A DNA stretch of 64,000 bases from Pinisolibacter aquiterrae (GTDB lineage: Bacteria > Pseudomonadota > Alphaproteobacteria > Rhizobiales > Ancalomicrobiaceae), in NCBI RefSeq assembly GCF_019160155.1, contig NZ_JAFNIH010000003.1, positions 32,528-96,527 of the forward strand, read 5' to 3'. Every line of letters begins with the position of its first letter. The stretch's first letter is position 1. This document shows positions 1-9,383 of the stretch, piece by piece. The translations under genes and the position numbers were made by a program. The notes under the pieces were generated by a model that made no database searches, was not told the origin of the DNA, and was given only the letters and a program-made list of their open reading frames with translations.

Positions 1-881
1 CCACCGATCCGCGCGCGGTGGCGGCGATCTATGCCGCCAAGGGCCGGCCGCGTTTCAATCCGCTGATCGCCCATGTTCCCGACCTCGCGGCGGCCGAGAC
101 GCACGGCGTGTTCGGGCCGACGGCGCGGGCGCTGGCGGCGGCGTTCTGGCCGGGACCGTTGACGCTGGTCGTGCCGAAGCGGCCGGAGAGCGCGATCTGC
201 GATCTCGTCACCGCCGGGCTCGACAGCATCGGCCTGCGGGTGCCGGCGCCCTCGGTCACGCGCGAAATCCTGGCCCGGCTCGGCCGGCCGGTGGCGGCGC
301 CGAGCGCCAATCGATCCGGGCGGATCTCGCCGACCCGGGCGAGCGACGTGGCGGAAGATCTCGGCGCGGCGGTCGCGGTGATCGTCGATGCGGGGCCCTG
401 CCCGGTCGGGGTCGAATCGACCATCGTCGCGGTGCTCGACGGACGCGTGACGCTGCTGCGGCCCGGCGGGGTGACGCGGGAGGCGATCGAGACCGTGATC
501 GGCCGTCCACTCGATCGGCCGGAGGCCGCGAGCCTCGCCGTCGACGCCTCGGCGGAAGGCGCCGCGCCCCTCGCCCCCGGGCTCCTCACCTCTCATTACG
601 CGCCGAACGCGCGGGTCCGGCTCGATGCCGATCGGGTCGCGCCGGGCGAGGCGCTGATGACTTTCGCCGGTCTTCGCCCGCCGGGGAGCGCGCAGGCGGT
701 GGCGCTCGTCGATCTCAGCCCCTCGGGCGATCCGGTCGAAGCCGCGAGCCGCCTCTTCGGGGCCTTGCGCGATCTCGATGCCAGCGGCGCCGGCACGATC
801 GCGGTGGTGCCGATCCCCGAAGACGGGCTCGGCGAGGCCATCGCCGATCGGTTGCGGCGGGCGGCGGCGCCGCGCCCCTGA
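1..881 (+). CDS. tsaC: L-threonylcarbamoyladenylate synthase, Sua5/YwlC type (5' truncated)
   Basis: Makes threonylcarbamoyl-AMP from threonine, bicarbonate and ATP, the first step of t6A37 modification of ANN-decoding tRNAs; cytoplasmic. The reading frame is open from base 3, and the family's central motifs are present: AAKGRP near the N-terminal edge, then SANRSG and a VESTIV segment. The long C-terminal extension after the catalytic core fits the Sua5 (two-domain) form rather than the short TsaC form. The window edge removes roughly the first 30 residues, so the start is not visible and an internal GTG at 18 is not a believable start. Ends with TGA at 879-881. The symbol is a family-level choice; sua5 would be equally good. 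Confidence 0.9.
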   Translation, partial: TDPRAVAAIYAAKGRPRFNPLIAHVPDLAAAETHGVFGPTARALAAAFWPGPLTLVVPKRPESAICDLVTAGLDSIGLRVPAPSVTREILARLGRPVAAPSANRSGRISPTRASDVAEDLGAAVAVIVDAGPCPVGVESTIVAVLDGRVTLLRPGGVTREAIETVIGRPLDRPEAASLAVDASAEGAAPLAPGLLTSHYAPNARVRLDADRVAPGEALMTFAGLRPPGSAQAVALVDLSPSGDPVEAASRLFGALRDLDASGAGTIAVVPIPEDGLGEAIADRLRRAAAPRP

Positions 882-1167
882 GTTTGGCGGGCCGGCGCGG
901 ACAGCCATGCGCGACACGCATGATGACGGTTCGAGGATCCCGACGAAGGTATGACCTCACCATTGATTTCCGTCACGGTCGGTTGATGACGAGCCGATCA
1001 CGATCGGTCATCGTAAGGTCCGTCTCCTCGTGGCCGTGACGCCGGGCTCTACTCCGGCGCCGCACGAGAGGCGGGAAGAATTCAATCGGTCCGGCCAACG
1101 GACCGAGCGACCGCGAGAGCCGCCGACGACAAGGCGCGGCCCGGTCGAGGGGAGGAAGGACGGACGC

Positions 1168-2097
1168 ATGTCGACGTTGTTGATCCACCATCCGGCGTGT
1201 CTGGGCCATGCGACCCCGCTCGGCCATCCCGAACGCGCGGACCGGATGCGGGTGATCGACCGCATTCTCGAACACGAGCGGTTTCAGCCGCTGGAGCGCG
1301 AGGCGGCCGCCCTCGGCACCCGCGCCATGGTGGAGATGGCCCATCCCGGAACCTATTTCGACGAGATCGCCGACGCCGTCCCGGCCGAGGGCCTGCTGCG
1401 CCTCGACGACGACACCACCATCTCGCCCGGCAGTCTCGAGGCGGCGCTGCGCGCCGTCGGCGGGGCGTGTCAGGCGGTCGACGAGGTGTTCGAGAAGAAG
1501 GTCCGCAACGCCTTCGTCACCGTGCGTCCGCCGGGCCATCATGCCGAATCGAAGCGAGCGATGGGCTTCTGCCTGTTCAACAACGCGGCGATCGCCGCCC
1601 ACTGGGCGCGCGTCCGGCACGGCGCCGAGCGGGTCGTGGTCATGGACTTCGACGTCCACCACGGCAACGGCACCCAGGACATCTTCTGGAACGACCCCAA
1701 TCTGATGTACGCCTCGACCCACCAGATGCCGTTCTATCCCGGCACCGGCGAGGTCGGCGAGACCGGGGTTCGCGACAACATCGTCAACGCGCCGCTGTGG
1801 GCGGGGGCCGGCGGCGCCGACTTCCGCGAGGCGATGGACATCGCCATCCTGCCGCGGATCGAGGATTTCCGGCCCGATCTCGTCATCATCTCGGCCGGGT
1901 TCGACGCCCATACGCGCGACCCGATGAGCCAGATCAATCTGGTCGAGGCGGATTTCGCCTGGGCGACGTCGCGGCTGATGGACATCGCCGACCGACGCTG
2001 CGACGGTCGTGTCGTCTCGGTTCTCGAGGGCGGCTACGACCTCGAGGGGCTGGCGCGCTCGGTCGCCGCGCATGTGATGACCCTGATGAAGAACTGA
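1168..2097 (+). CDS. Histone deacetylase family amidohydrolase
   Basis: Zinc-dependent deacetylase/amidohydrolase of the class II HDAC-like, acetoin-utilisation/acetylpolyamine amidohydrolase superfamily; the bacterial substrate is unknown, with small acetylated amines or proteins as the usual candidates. Motifs are complete: RPPGHHAE near residue 120, the zinc-binding DFDVHHGNG near 160-168, GFDAH near 245 and the C-terminal GGYDLEGL. The ATG at 1168 is chosen because a GAGGGGAGGAAGG Shine-Dalgarno sits just upstream; an in-frame upstream extension to 1030 encodes Arg/Pro-rich sequence unlike the family. Length is 309 aa, normal for the family. It precedes xseB, an order often seen in Rhizobiales next to dxs. 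Confidence 0.92.
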   Translation: MSTLLIHHPACLGHATPLGHPERADRMRVIDRILEHERFQPLEREAAALGTRAMVEMAHPGTYFDEIADAVPAEGLLRLDDDTTISPGSLEAALRAVGGACQAVDEVFEKKVRNAFVTVRPPGHHAESKRAMGFCLFNNAAIAAHWARVRHGAERVVVMDFDVHHGNGTQDIFWNDPNLMYASTHQMPFYPGTGEVGETGVRDNIVNAPLWAGAGGADFREAMDIAILPRIEDFRPDLVIISAGFDAHTRDPMSQINLVEADFAWATSRLMDIADRRCDGRVVSVLEGGYDLEGLARSVAAHVMTLMKN

Positions 2098-2243
2098 CGC
2101 GGGGCGGCGCGGTATCGCCGTCGCGGTGGATATGTCGCCGCCGAGCGTGGTTCGACACTGGCGGGCGGCGGCGTGGTCGGGAACACTTCTGTGCGATCGT
2201 CGGCCGATCGGCGGCCGGGATCGCGAGCGTCGGGAGGCCATCG

Positions 2244-2711
2244 ATGTCGGGTCGTACTCTCCTTTCCGCCGGGCTGGCCTCGCTCCTGCCCCTCCTCGTC
2301 TCGCTCGGGCCGGCGCGGGCCGAGGGCGACACGATCGAAAAGCGCCTGTGGGTGGCGACCGGAGCGAAGGCCGTGACGGTCGATCGCTTCCGGGAGATGC
2401 GCGAGGACTGCGCGCTCGCCCCGGCGCCGGTGGTGACGGTGCTGCAGCATCCCGCCTTCGGCAAGGCGAGCGTGAAGAGCGCCAAGGCGGCCGGCAAGAC
2501 CGATCCGGCCGGCCCCTATGCCGCCTGCGACGGCAAGCCGTTCAACTGGACCACGGTGACGATTCCCGCCCCGGCCAAGGGTCAGGGCACCGACAAGCTG
2601 GTGATCCAGGCCCAGGAGAGTTCGGGCGATACGACGACCTACGACGTCGAGATCGTCTTTGCGAAGAAGCTCCCGGCAGGTAAGACGTCGGGGCTGCTCG
2701 AGGACCGCTGA
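2244..2711 (+). CDS. Hypothetical secreted protein (155 aa)
   Basis: I do not recognise this family. The first ~26 residues form a clear Sec signal peptide (hydrophobic Leu-rich core ending GPARA before EGD), so the product should be periplasmic or exported. The mature part has two cysteines (in EDCALAP and AACDGKP) that could form a disulfide, and an alternation of short beta-like segments towards the C-terminus (TVTIPAP, LVIQAQ, YDVEIVF), suggesting a small beta-sandwich. The start is set by GGAGG at 2233-2237 before the ATG. It lies between the deacetylase-like gene and xseB on the same strand, with a 29-nt gap to xseB, so it may be cotranscribed. Confidence 0.7.
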   Translation: MSGRTLLSAGLASLLPLLVSLGPARAEGDTIEKRLWVATGAKAVTVDRFREMREDCALAPAPVVTVLQHPAFGKASVKSAKAAGKTDPAGPYAACDGKPFNWTTVTIPAPAKGQGTDKLVIQAQESSGDTTTYDVEIVFAKKLPAGKTSGLLEDR

Positions 2712-2740
2712 GTCCCGACCGACCGCGCGAGGACGATGCC

Positions 2741-3001
2741 TTGACCGACACCACCGCTGCTCCCGACGTCGCCGCCCTCACCTTCGAGCAGGCGCTCGCC
2801 GAACTCGAGACGCTGGTCGGGCGGCTCGAGCGCGGCGACGTGCCGCTCGAGGAATCGATCGCCGCCTACGAGCGCGGCGAGGCGCTGAAGGCGCGCTGCG
2901 CCGGGCTTCTGTCGATCGCCGAGGCGCGGGTCGAGAAGATCCGCGTCGGCGCCGACGGGCGCGCCGCCGGCACCGAAGCGCTCGATCCGGATCGCGCCTG
3001 A
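2741..3001 (+). CDS. xseB: Exodeoxyribonuclease VII small subunit
   Basis: Small subunit of ExoVII, which degrades single-stranded DNA in both directions together with XseA. The 86-aa product has the XseB signature: [18 protein letters not shown], then [16 protein letters not shown], then a [15 protein letters not shown] helix. Start is TTG at 2741, preceded by GAGGA at 2729-2733; the nearby ATG at 2736 is out of frame. The large subunit is not in the window. Its position just upstream of dxs (interrupted here by a maoC/tetR pair) matches the common Rhizobiales order. Confidence 0.95.
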   Translation: MTDTTAAPDVAALTFEQALAELETLVGRLERGDVPLEESIAAYERGEALKARCAGLLSIAEARVEKIRVGADGRAAGTEALDPDRA

Positions 3002-3005
3002 CGGG

Positions 3006-3467
3006 TCAGGCCGTCGCCTCGGCCGGGCGGCGCGCCGGCACGACCAGTTTGGCGACGAGGATCTGAACGACCTCGCCGTTCTGATTGCGGGTCTCGTTGC
3101 GGACCGTGGCGATGCCGCGATCGGGCCGCGACCTCGATCGCGTCACGTCGACCACCTCGACATGGACCGTCAGCGTGTCGCCGGGCCGGGTCGGGCGCGG
3201 CCAGGAGATCTCGCCGCCGGCACCGACGATGCCCCAGGCGAAGGGCACGCCGTTCTCGGTCAGGAGCCCCATCGAGAGGGCCGCGACCTGCCAGCCGCTC
3301 GCCGCGAGCCCACGGAAGAACGTCGCCTCGGCGGCCTCCTCGTCGAGGTGGAAGGGCTGGCGATCGTAGCTGCGGGCGAAGGCCTTGATGGCGTCGGCGT
3401 CGATCGTCACCGAGCCGGTGGTCCAGCGCCGGCCGGGTTCGAGATCCTCGAGATAATGGTCGTTCAT
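3006..3467 (-). CDS. MaoC family dehydratase
   Basis: Hot-dog-fold (R)-specific enoyl-CoA hydratase-like protein. The SYDRQPFHLDEEAA segment carries the Asp/His hydratase dyad region of MaoC-like enzymes, followed by FFRGLAASGW and a GAGGEISWPRPTRPGDTL strand pair. Probable role is hydration of an acyl-CoA or a related thioester; the exact substrate cannot be read. Start at 3467 is supported by GAGGAA just upstream on this strand; a further in-frame ATG at 3524 would place the N-terminus inside the operator region. It ends 4 nt after xseB stops (convergent) and is transcribed away from a TetR gene, which probably represses it. Confidence 0.85.
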   Translation of the reverse strand: MNDHYLEDLEPGRRWTTGSVTIDADAIKAFARSYDRQPFHLDEEAAEATFFRGLAASGWQVAALSMGLLTENGVPFAWGIVGAGGEISWPRPTRPGDTLTVHVEVVDVTRSRSRPDRGIATVRNETRNQNGEVVQILVAKLVVPARRPAEATA

Positions 3468-3508
3468 CGGCGGTTCCTCGGCGTTGCCGGCGGGCGGCAC
3501 GGGGTTTA

Positions 3509-3526
3509 TCATGATCACCATCATGA
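3509..3526. promoter_or_regulatory. Inverted repeat in maoC/tetR divergent promoter (candidate operator 1)
   Basis: TCATGAT (3509-3515), 4-nt spacer CACC, then ATCATGA (3520-3526): perfect 7-bp arms. It lies 42 nt upstream of the maoC start and next to a second, longer palindrome, as expected of an operator for the adjacent TetR regulator. Inference from position and symmetry only. Confidence 0.55.
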
Positions 3527-3534
3527 ATAATCAC

Positions 3535-3556
3535 ATTGATGATGATCATCATCAAT
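3535..3556. promoter_or_regulatory. 22-bp perfect palindrome in maoC/tetR divergent promoter (candidate operator 2)
   Basis: ATTGATGATGA (3535-3545) is followed directly by its exact reverse complement TCATCATCAAT (3546-3556). It lies 46-67 nt upstream of the tetR start in an AT-rich patch inside very GC-rich DNA. TetR-family dimers typically bind such sites in the divergent promoter they control, so autoregulation and control of maoC are likely. Confidence 0.6.
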
Positions 3557-3601
3557 AGGCAAATCGACCTTTCATTCCCTCGAGCGGCGAGGATCGACGA
3601 C

Positions 3602-4216
3602 ATGGCCAGGGTGTCCAAGGAGACGGCGGCGACGCATCGCTCGGCGATGGTCAGGGCGGCGAGCCGGCTGTTCCGGGCGCGCGGCCTCGACGGCGTCGGG
3701 GTGGCGGAGATCACGCGGGCGGCGGGCCTCACCCACGGCGGCTTCTACGGCCATTTCGCCTCGAAGGAGGCGCTGGCGGCGGAAGCAATCGGGGCGGCCT
3801 TCGAGGAGGGGCGCGCGCGTCTCGAGACGCGCGGGCTCGAGGCGTGGTTGCGCGGCTATCTCTCGCGCGGCCACCGCGACCGTCCCGACGAGGGCTGTCC
3901 GCTGCTCGCCTTTCCGAGCCCGCACGCGCGGTTGCCGGACGAGGTGGCGGCGGAGCTCGCCGGGGGCGCGGCGCGCCTCCTCGACGCGGTCGCCGAGCGT
4001 CTGCCGGTCCTCGACGGCGAGGACGGGGAGAGCCGCGCCCGGCGCGCGGCGGCGCTGCTCGCGACCGCGATCGGCGGGCAGATCCTGGCGCGGGCCCTGG
4101 CGACGGCCGATCCGGCGCTCTCCGACGCGGTGCTCACGGCGCTGCGGGAGCGGCTCGGTCCTCTCGACGGCGGGTCGGCGGGCGCCCCTTCGGCCGGTTC
4201 CTCCGCGAAAGGGTGA
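3602..4216 (+). CDS. TetR/AcrR family transcriptional regulator
   Basis: One-component repressor. Residues ~10-55 form the N-terminal HTH with the typical core [25 protein letters not shown] (shown in part: [13 protein letters not shown]). The remaining ~150 residues are the ligand/dimerisation domain and resemble the TetR_C subgroup found in NemR/AcrR-like regulators (DEGCPLLAF with an invariant-looking Cys near the DEGCP turn). The ATG at 3602 begins [13 protein letters not shown], the normal length before the HTH; an upstream ATG at 3536 would start inside the palindrome. It is divergent from maoC, its probable target. Ligand unknown. Confidence 0.9.
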   Translation: MARVSKETAATHRSAMVRAASRLFRARGLDGVGVAEITRAAGLTHGGFYGHFASKEALAAEAIGAAFEEGRARLETRGLEAWLRGYLSRGHRDRPDEGCPLLAFPSPHARLPDEVAAELAGGAARLLDAVAERLPVLDGEDGESRARRAAALLATAIGGQILARALATADPALSDAVLTALRERLGPLDGGSAGAPSAGSSAKG

Positions 4217-4328
4217 TTTGCAGCCCCGCGACGGCTCATGTATCGGTAGGTGGTCACCTTCCGTTCGAAGGCCCCGACGATCGCCCCGTCGCCGATCGCT
4301 CCCGGTCGCCATCGCGAGAGTTCCGATT

Positions 4329-6254
4329 TTGTCGACCACCCCCGAGACTCCCCTCCTCGATACCGTCCACTCCCCCGAGGACCTGCGCAGGATTCCCGAC
4401 CACCAGCTGCGCCAGTTGGCGGACGAGTTGCGTGCCGAGACGATCGACGCGGTCTCGGTGACGGGTGGCCATCTCGGGGCCGGTCTCGGCGTGGTGGAAT
4501 TGACGGTGGCGCTGCATCACGTGTTCGACACGCCGCGCGACATCCTGATCTGGGACGTCGGTCACCAGACCTATCCGCACAAGATCCTGACCGGGCGGCG
4601 CGACCGGATTCGCACGCTGCGCCAGCCGGGCGGCCTCTCCGGCTTCACCAAGCGCGACGAGAGCCCCTACGATCCCTTCGGCGCGGCCCATTCCTCGACC
4701 TCGATCTCGGCGGCGCTCGGCTTCGCGGCCGCTCGCGACCTGCGCGGTGGCACCAACAACGTGATCGCGGTGATCGGCGACGGCTCGATGTCGGCGGGCA
4801 TGGCCTACGAGGCGATGAACAACGCCGGCGCGCGCGACGCTCGACTGATCGTCATCCTCAACGACAACGACATGTCGATCGCCCCGCCGACGGGCGCGAT
4901 GAGCGCCTATCTGGCGCGGCTCGTCTCGTCTCGGACCTTCATGCACCTGCGCGACTTCGGCAAGCAGGTGACCAAGCGCCTCCCGAAGTTCATCGAGGTC
5001 GGCGCCAAGCGGGCGGAGGAATTCGCGCGCGGCATGGCGATGGGCGGCACGCTGTTCGAGGAACTCGGCTTCTACTACGTCGGGCCGATCGACGGGCACA
5101 ATCTCGACCATCTCCTGCCGATCCTGCGCAACGTCCGCGACGCGAAGGAAGGGCCGATTCTGGTCCATGTCGTCACCCAGAAGGGCAAGGGCTATGCCCC
5201 GGCCGAGGCGGCCGACGACAAGTATCACGGCGTCGCCCGGTTCGACGTGGTCACCGGCAAGCAGGACAAGCCCAAGGCCAACGCGCCCTCCTACACCAAG
5301 GTCTTCGCCCAGGCGCTGATCGGCGAGGCGCGGCGCGACGAGCGCATCCTCGGCATCACCGCGGCGATGCCGGGCGGTACCGGGCTCGATCTCTTCGCCG
5401 AGGCCTTCCCGAAGCGGATGTTCGACGTCGGCATCGCCGAGCAGCACGCGGTGACCTTCGCGGCCGGGCTCGCCGCCGACGGGTTCAAGCCGTTCTGCGC
5501 GATCTATTCGACCTTCCTGCAACGCGGTTTCGATCAGGTCGCCCACGACGTGGCGCTGCAGAAGCTGCCGGTGCGCTTCCCGATCGACCGGGCCGGGTTC
5601 GTCGGCGCCGACGGGGCCACGCATGCCGGATCCTACGATCTCGCCTATCTCGGTTTCCTGCCGAATTTCGTGGTGATGGCGCCGTCCGACGAGGCCGAAC
5701 TGGTGCACATGGTGGCGACCAGCGCGGCAATCGACGACCGCCCCTCTGCCTTCCGCTTCCCGCGCGGCGAGGGCGTCGGGGTCGAGCTGCCGGCGTTCGG
5801 GGAGATCCTGGAGATCGGCAAGGGCCGGATCCTGCGGGAGGGCACCAAGGTGGCGATCCTGTCGATCGGCACGCGCCTCGCCGCCGCTCTGGAGGCGTCC
5901 GAGACGCTCGAGGCGCACGGCCTTTCGACCACGGTCGCCGACGCGCGCTTCATGAAGCCGCTCGACCGCGACCTCCTTCGCCGGCTCGCGCGCTCGCACG
6001 AGGTGCTGATCACGGTGGAGGAAGGGGCGATCGGCGGCTTCGGCAGCCACGTCCTGCATGCTCTCGTCGAAGAGGGGCTGCTCGACGGCGCCCTCAAGGT
6101 CCGCACCCTGACGATGCCGGACATGTTCCTCGACCACGGCGACGCGGAGAAGACCCATGCGGCGATCGGTATCGACGCGAACGGCATCGTCCGACGCGTC
6201 TTCGAAGCACTCGGGCGCGGCGAAGCGGCGATCGAGCCGGCGCGGCGCGCCTGA
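4329..6254 (+). CDS. dxs: 1-deoxy-D-xylulose-5-phosphate synthase
   Basis: Thiamine-diphosphate enzyme condensing pyruvate and glyceraldehyde 3-phosphate to DXP, the entry step of the MEP isoprenoid pathway. Visible motifs: [49 protein letters not shown], the ThDP/Mg motif [17 protein letters not shown]...NDN, and [14 protein letters not shown] with the catalytic Glu. Start taken as TTG at 4329, giving 641 aa, the normal length; longer upstream frames encode Arg-rich non-conserved sequence. ispE and a polyprenyl synthase of the same isoprenoid/quinone route are encoded near 48-50 kb. Confidence 0.96.
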   Translation: MSTTPETPLLDTVHSPEDLRRIPDHQLRQLADELRAETIDAVSVTGGHLGAGLGVVELTVALHHVFDTPRDILIWDVGHQTYPHKILTGRRDRIRTLRQPGGLSGFTKRDESPYDPFGAAHSSTSISAALGFAAARDLRGGTNNVIAVIGDGSMSAGMAYEAMNNAGARDARLIVILNDNDMSIAPPTGAMSAYLARLVSSRTFMHLRDFGKQVTKRLPKFIEVGAKRAEEFARGMAMGGTLFEELGFYYVGPIDGHNLDHLLPILRNVRDAKEGPILVHVVTQKGKGYAPAEAADDKYHGVARFDVVTGKQDKPKANAPSYTKVFAQALIGEARRDERILGITAAMPGGTGLDLFAEAFPKRMFDVGIAEQHAVTFAAGLAADGFKPFCAIYSTFLQRGFDQVAHDVALQKLPVRFPIDRAGFVGADGATHAGSYDLAYLGFLPNFVVMAPSDEAELVHMVATSAAIDDRPSAFRFPRGEGVGVELPAFGEILEIGKGRILREGTKVAILSIGTRLAAALEASETLEAHGLSTTVADARFMKPLDRDLLRRLARSHEVLITVEEGAIGGFGSHVLHALVEEGLLDGALKVRTLTMPDMFLDHGDAEKTHAAIGIDANGIVRRVFEALGRGEAAIEPARRA

Positions 6255-6267
6255 GGAGAGGGAAACC

Positions 6268-6888
6268 ATGTCGCTGCGCCTTCTGCGCCATGCCTTGTGG
6301 GTGCTGGTCGCGGTCGTGGTGATCGGGCTCGGCGTCTTCGTGGCGCTGCGCGAGGGACGGGCGCCGCAACCGCAGGCGGAGAGCACCGCGCTGAAGCCGG
6401 TCGCCGGCATCGGCGGCGACTTCACCCTGGTCGACCAGACCGGAGCGCCCTTCACCCAGGCGCAACTGCTCGGCCATCCGACGCTGCTCTTCTTCGGCTA
6501 CACCTTCTGCCCGGACGTCTGCCCGACCACGCTGCTCGAGGCGGAGGGCTGGATGAAGGCACTCGGCGACGACGCCGACCGGCTGAAGGTGGTCTTCGTC
6601 ACCGTCGATCCGGAGCGCGACACGCCGGCCAAGCTGAAGGACTATCTCGCCAGTTTCGATCCGCGCTTCGTCGGTCTCAGCGGGCCGCGCGAGGAGATCG
6701 ACCGGATCCTCAAGGCCTACCGTGTCTATGCCCGCAAGGTCGATGGCCAGGGCGGCGACTACACGATGGATCACACCGCCGCCGTCTACATGCTCGACCC
6801 ACAGGCGCGCTTCGTCGGCATCATCAACTTCCAGGAGGAGACGGCGAAGGCGATGACCAAGATCCGGCGCCTCCTGACCATGTCGTGA
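6268..6888 (+). CDS. SCO1/SenC family copper chaperone
   Basis: Membrane-anchored thioredoxin-fold copper chaperone used in assembly of the CuA centre of cytochrome oxidase. An N-terminal transmembrane anchor (about residues 8-28) precedes the periplasmic domain. The copper ligands are present: CPDVCP (about residues 88-93) and the distal His in MDHTAAVY. Length 206 aa is usual. The ATG at 6268 has GAGGAGAGGG upstream, 13 nt after the dxs stop, so it is probably cotranscribed with dxs and the LysE gene that starts 7 nt further on. No oxidase genes are nearby. Confidence 0.92.
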   Translation: MSLRLLRHALWVLVAVVVIGLGVFVALREGRAPQPQAESTALKPVAGIGGDFTLVDQTGAPFTQAQLLGHPTLLFFGYTFCPDVCPTTLLEAEGWMKALGDDADRLKVVFVTVDPERDTPAKLKDYLASFDPRFVGLSGPREEIDRILKAYRVYARKVDGQGGDYTMDHTAAVYMLDPQARFVGIINFQEETAKAMTKIRRLLTMS

Positions 6889-6895
6889 GACGCCC

Positions 6896-7534
6896 GTGAT
6901 CGACGCCGCCGCCCTTCTCTCCGCCGCCGTCGCGGGATGTCTCTACGTGGTCTCGCCGGGACCGGCGGTGCTGGCGCTGGTCGGCATCGGCGCCGCCAAG
7001 GGCCGGCGGCCGGCGCTGACCTTCCTGCTCGGCCATCTCGCCGGCGACACGCTGTGGTGCTCGCTGGCGGTGCTGGCGCTGGTCGGGGCCAAGGTGTTCG
7101 ATCCGCTGCTGTTCGAGATCGTGGCGCTCGCCTGCGGGTTCTATCTCGGCTTTCTCGGCTTCAAGGGCGTCACGGCACGCTCGGCGCGCGGGGCCGACGA
7201 CCTGATCGGCGACCGGCCCTATCTGCGCGGCGTCGCCTTCGGCCTCACCAATCCGAAGAGCTATCCGGTGGCGCTCGCCATGTACACGGCGCTCTTCGCC
7301 GGCCGGCCGGAGGCGCTGACGGTCTCGGCCATGCCCGGGCTCTTCGTCGCCTCCTTCGTCGGCTTTCTCTGCGGCGACGCGATCCTCGCCTGGATCGTCG
7401 GCACCGGCTTCATGCGGCGGCTCTACCTCTCCCACGCCGTGACGATCGTGCGGGTGACCGGCGGTCTCTTCCTCGCCTTCGCCGCCACGACGCTGTGGGA
7501 AGCGGTGCCGAAGCTGGTGACGCGGGTGGTGTGA
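6896..7534 (+). CDS. LysE/RhtB family amino-acid exporter
   Basis: Inner-membrane exporter of amino acids or related compounds, about six transmembrane helices in 212 aa. The N-terminal VSPGPAVLALVGIGAAKGRRPAL carries the PGP loop typical of LysE/RhtB proteins, followed by FKG(V) after the third helix and a GLTNPK-type motif (FGLTNPKSYPVAL). Starts with GTG at 6896, 7 nt after the Sco gene, and is followed by a strong terminator. Its neighbour is the convergent alanine dehydrogenase gene, but no sequence evidence ties its substrate to alanine. A second paralogue lies at 25160-25804. Confidence 0.88.
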   Translation: MIDAAALLSAAVAGCLYVVSPGPAVLALVGIGAAKGRRPALTFLLGHLAGDTLWCSLAVLALVGAKVFDPLLFEIVALACGFYLGFLGFKGVTARSARGADDLIGDRPYLRGVAFGLTNPKSYPVALAMYTALFAGRPEALTVSAMPGLFVASFVGFLCGDAILAWIVGTGFMRRLYLSHAVTIVRVTGGLFLAFAATTLWEAVPKLVTRVV

Positions 7535-7554
7535 CGGGCAGCCGACATGAAGAT

Positions 7555-7586
7555 CCCCGCGTCGGAGCGACGCGGGGTTTCCTTTT
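7555..7586 (+). terminator. Rho-independent terminator after dxs/sco/lysE
   Basis: Ten-base-pair perfect stem (CCCCGCGTCG 7555-7564 with CGACGCGGGG 7568-7577), 3-nt loop, then TTTCCTTTT. It ends the plus-strand operon just before the convergent ald stop codon. Confidence 0.9.
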
Positions 7587-7604
7587 CGTCGGCGACCGAT
7601 CCCC

Positions 7605-8723
7605 TCAGGCGGCGAGCGCCCGGTCGAGGGGGAGGAGGTCGTAACCGAGCGCCTCGGCGACCGCCGGATGGGTGACGCGGCCGGCGCAGACGTTGAGCCC
7701 GTTCGCCAGATGCGGATCCTCGGCGAGCGCGCGGCGCCAGCCCTTGTCGGCGAGGGCGAGCGCGAAGGGGAGCGTCGCGTTCGACAGCGCGAAGGTCGAG
7801 GTGCGGGCGACGCCGCCGGGCATGTTGGCGACGCAATAGTGCACGACGCCGTCGACCACGTAGGTCGGACGCGAATGGGTGGTGGCGCGCGAGGTCTCGG
7901 CGCAGCCGCCCTGATCGATCGCCACGTCGACGATGACCGAGCCGCGCTTCATGGTCTTCAGCATCGGCCGGGTGATCAGCTTGGGCGCGGCGGCGCCGGG
8001 GATGAGCACCGTGCCGATGACGAGATCGGCCTCGGCGACCAGCGCGGCGATGGTCTCGCGGGTCGAGGCGGCGGTCTTCAGCCGGGGGCCGAAACGGGCG
8101 TCGAGGCGGCGCAGCACGTCGAGGGAACGATCGACCACGGTGACGTCGGCGCCCATGCCGAGCGCGATCGTCGTGGCATGGGTGCCGGAGACGCCGCCAC
8201 CGAGGACGACGACCTTGGCCGGCGCCACGCCGGGCACGCCGCCGAGCAGGACGCCGCGCCCCTTGGCGGCGTTCTCGAGCGCGTGGGCGCCGACCTGGGC
8301 GGCCATGCGTCCGGCGACCTCCGACATCGGCGTGAGCAGCGGCAGGCCGCCAGTCGCCGACGTCACGGTCTCATAGGCGACGCAGGTGGCGCCGGAGGCG
8401 ACGAGATCGCGGGTCTGATCAGGGTCGGGCGCGAGGTGGAGATAGGTGAAGAGGAGATGGTCGGGCCGGAGCTTCTCGCGCTCGACCGCCAGGGGTTCCT
8501 TGACCTTGACGATCATCTCGGCCTCGCCCCAGACCGCATCGACGGCGTCGAGGATCCGCGCGCCGGCCTTGACGAAGTCGCGGTCGGCGATGCCGGCGCC
8601 CCGGCCGGCGCCCTTCTCGACCAGCACCTCGTGGCCGTGGGCGACGAGTTCGGCGACCGACGACGGCACCAGGCCGACGCGGTCCTCGTGATCCTTGATC
8701 TCCTTGGGGACACCGATGCGCAT
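7605..8723 (-). CDS. ald: Alanine dehydrogenase
   Basis: NAD-dependent reversible oxidative deamination of L-alanine to pyruvate and ammonia. The product begins [18 protein letters not shown] and contains the substrate and NAD motifs of the family: [38 protein letters not shown] (Rossmann; given here in part GGGVSGTHA), and the conserved DQGGCAET loop with the catalytic Asp. Length 372 aa is standard. Start at 8723 has an AGGAGAG-type Shine-Dalgarno on this strand. Divergent from an Lrp/AsnC gene, the usual arrangement for alanine-responsive control. Confidence 0.96.
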   Translation of the reverse strand: MRIGVPKEIKDHEDRVGLVPSSVAELVAHGHEVLVEKGAGRGAGIADRDFVKAGARILDAVDAVWGEAEMIVKVKEPLAVEREKLRPDHLLFTYLHLAPDPDQTRDLVASGATCVAYETVTSATGGLPLLTPMSEVAGRMAAQVGAHALENAAKGRGVLLGGVPGVAPAKVVVLGGGVSGTHATTIALGMGADVTVVDRSLDVLRRLDARFGPRLKTAASTRETIAALVAEADLVIGTVLIPGAAAPKLITRPMLKTMKRGSVIVDVAIDQGGCAETSRATTHSRPTYVVDGVVHYCVANMPGGVARTSTFALSNATLPFALALADKGWRRALAEDPHLANGLNVCAGRVTHPAVAEALGYDLLPLDRALAA

Positions 8724-8854
8724 GGGGGGCTCTCCTCGACGGGATCGACCGGCCCGACCCGGTCGAATATTCTGCCGATGATGCGACCAGATCCACGCAA
8801 TTTCTCGCCGGATGCGGGATTTCAAACCATTCGCAAAAATCGATCCTTGATCGA

Positions 8855-8873
8855 ATTCGAAGATTCTTCGAAT
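8855..8873. promoter_or_regulatory. 19-bp palindrome between ald and lrp (candidate Lrp operator)
   Basis: ATTCGAAGA (8855-8863), one central T, then TCTTCGAAT (8865-8873): perfect 9-bp arms. It ends 8 nt before the lrp start codon and lies 132 nt upstream of ald. An autoregulatory and ald-controlling site for the adjacent Lrp-type protein is the simplest reading. Confidence 0.6.
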
Positions 8874-8881
8874 ATCCTGCG

Positions 8882-9343
8882 ATGCTTCACATCGACGATC
8901 GCGATCGCGCCATTCTGACCGAGTTGCAGGCCGACGGACGGCTCACCAACGCCGAGTTGGCGGAGCGCGTGCACCTCTCGCCGTCGGCGTGTCTGCGCCG
9001 GGTGAACCTGCTCCTCGAGAGCGGGCTGGTGGCCGGGACCCATCTGGTGCTCGACCAGAAGGCGGCCGGTTTCGCCGGCACGGCCTATGTCTCGATCACC
9101 CTCGACAGTCAGGATCGCGCCCGGCTCGACGCCTTCGAGGCCAAGGTCCGGCACATCCCGCAGATCCAGGAGTGCCACCTGCTCGCGGGGCAGTCGGACT
9201 ATCTGCTGCGCGTCATCTTCCACGACATGGCGGATCTGGAGCGGCTGCATTCGGAAGTGCTGACGCGGCTCCCCGGCGTCGTCCGCGTCCAGTCGCAGCT
9301 GACGCTCAGGACGGTGAAGCGCACCACGAAAGTGCCGGTGTGA
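8882..9343 (+). CDS. Lrp/AsnC family transcriptional regulator (probable regulator of ald)
   Basis: Feast/famine regulator: N-terminal winged HTH (ILTELQADGRLTNAELAERV, then LSPSACLRRV as recognition helix) and a C-terminal RAM ligand-binding domain (QECHLLAGQSDYLLRV, with the conserved G-DYLL turn). The 153-aa length is typical. It is divergent from ald with a symmetrical site close to its own start, matching the AldR/BkdR-like pattern in which the protein senses alanine or a related amino acid and activates ald. Specific ligand inferred from context only. Confidence 0.93.
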   Translation: MLHIDDRDRAILTELQADGRLTNAELAERVHLSPSACLRRVNLLLESGLVAGTHLVLDQKAAGFAGTAYVSITLDSQDRARLDAFEAKVRHIPQIQECHLLAGQSDYLLRVIFHDMADLERLHSEVLTRLPGVVRVQSQLTLRTVKRTTKVPV

Positions 9344-9383
9344 AGCGCCTGCCCTAGGCGCCCCCCTCCTCCGCCACCTCCAC

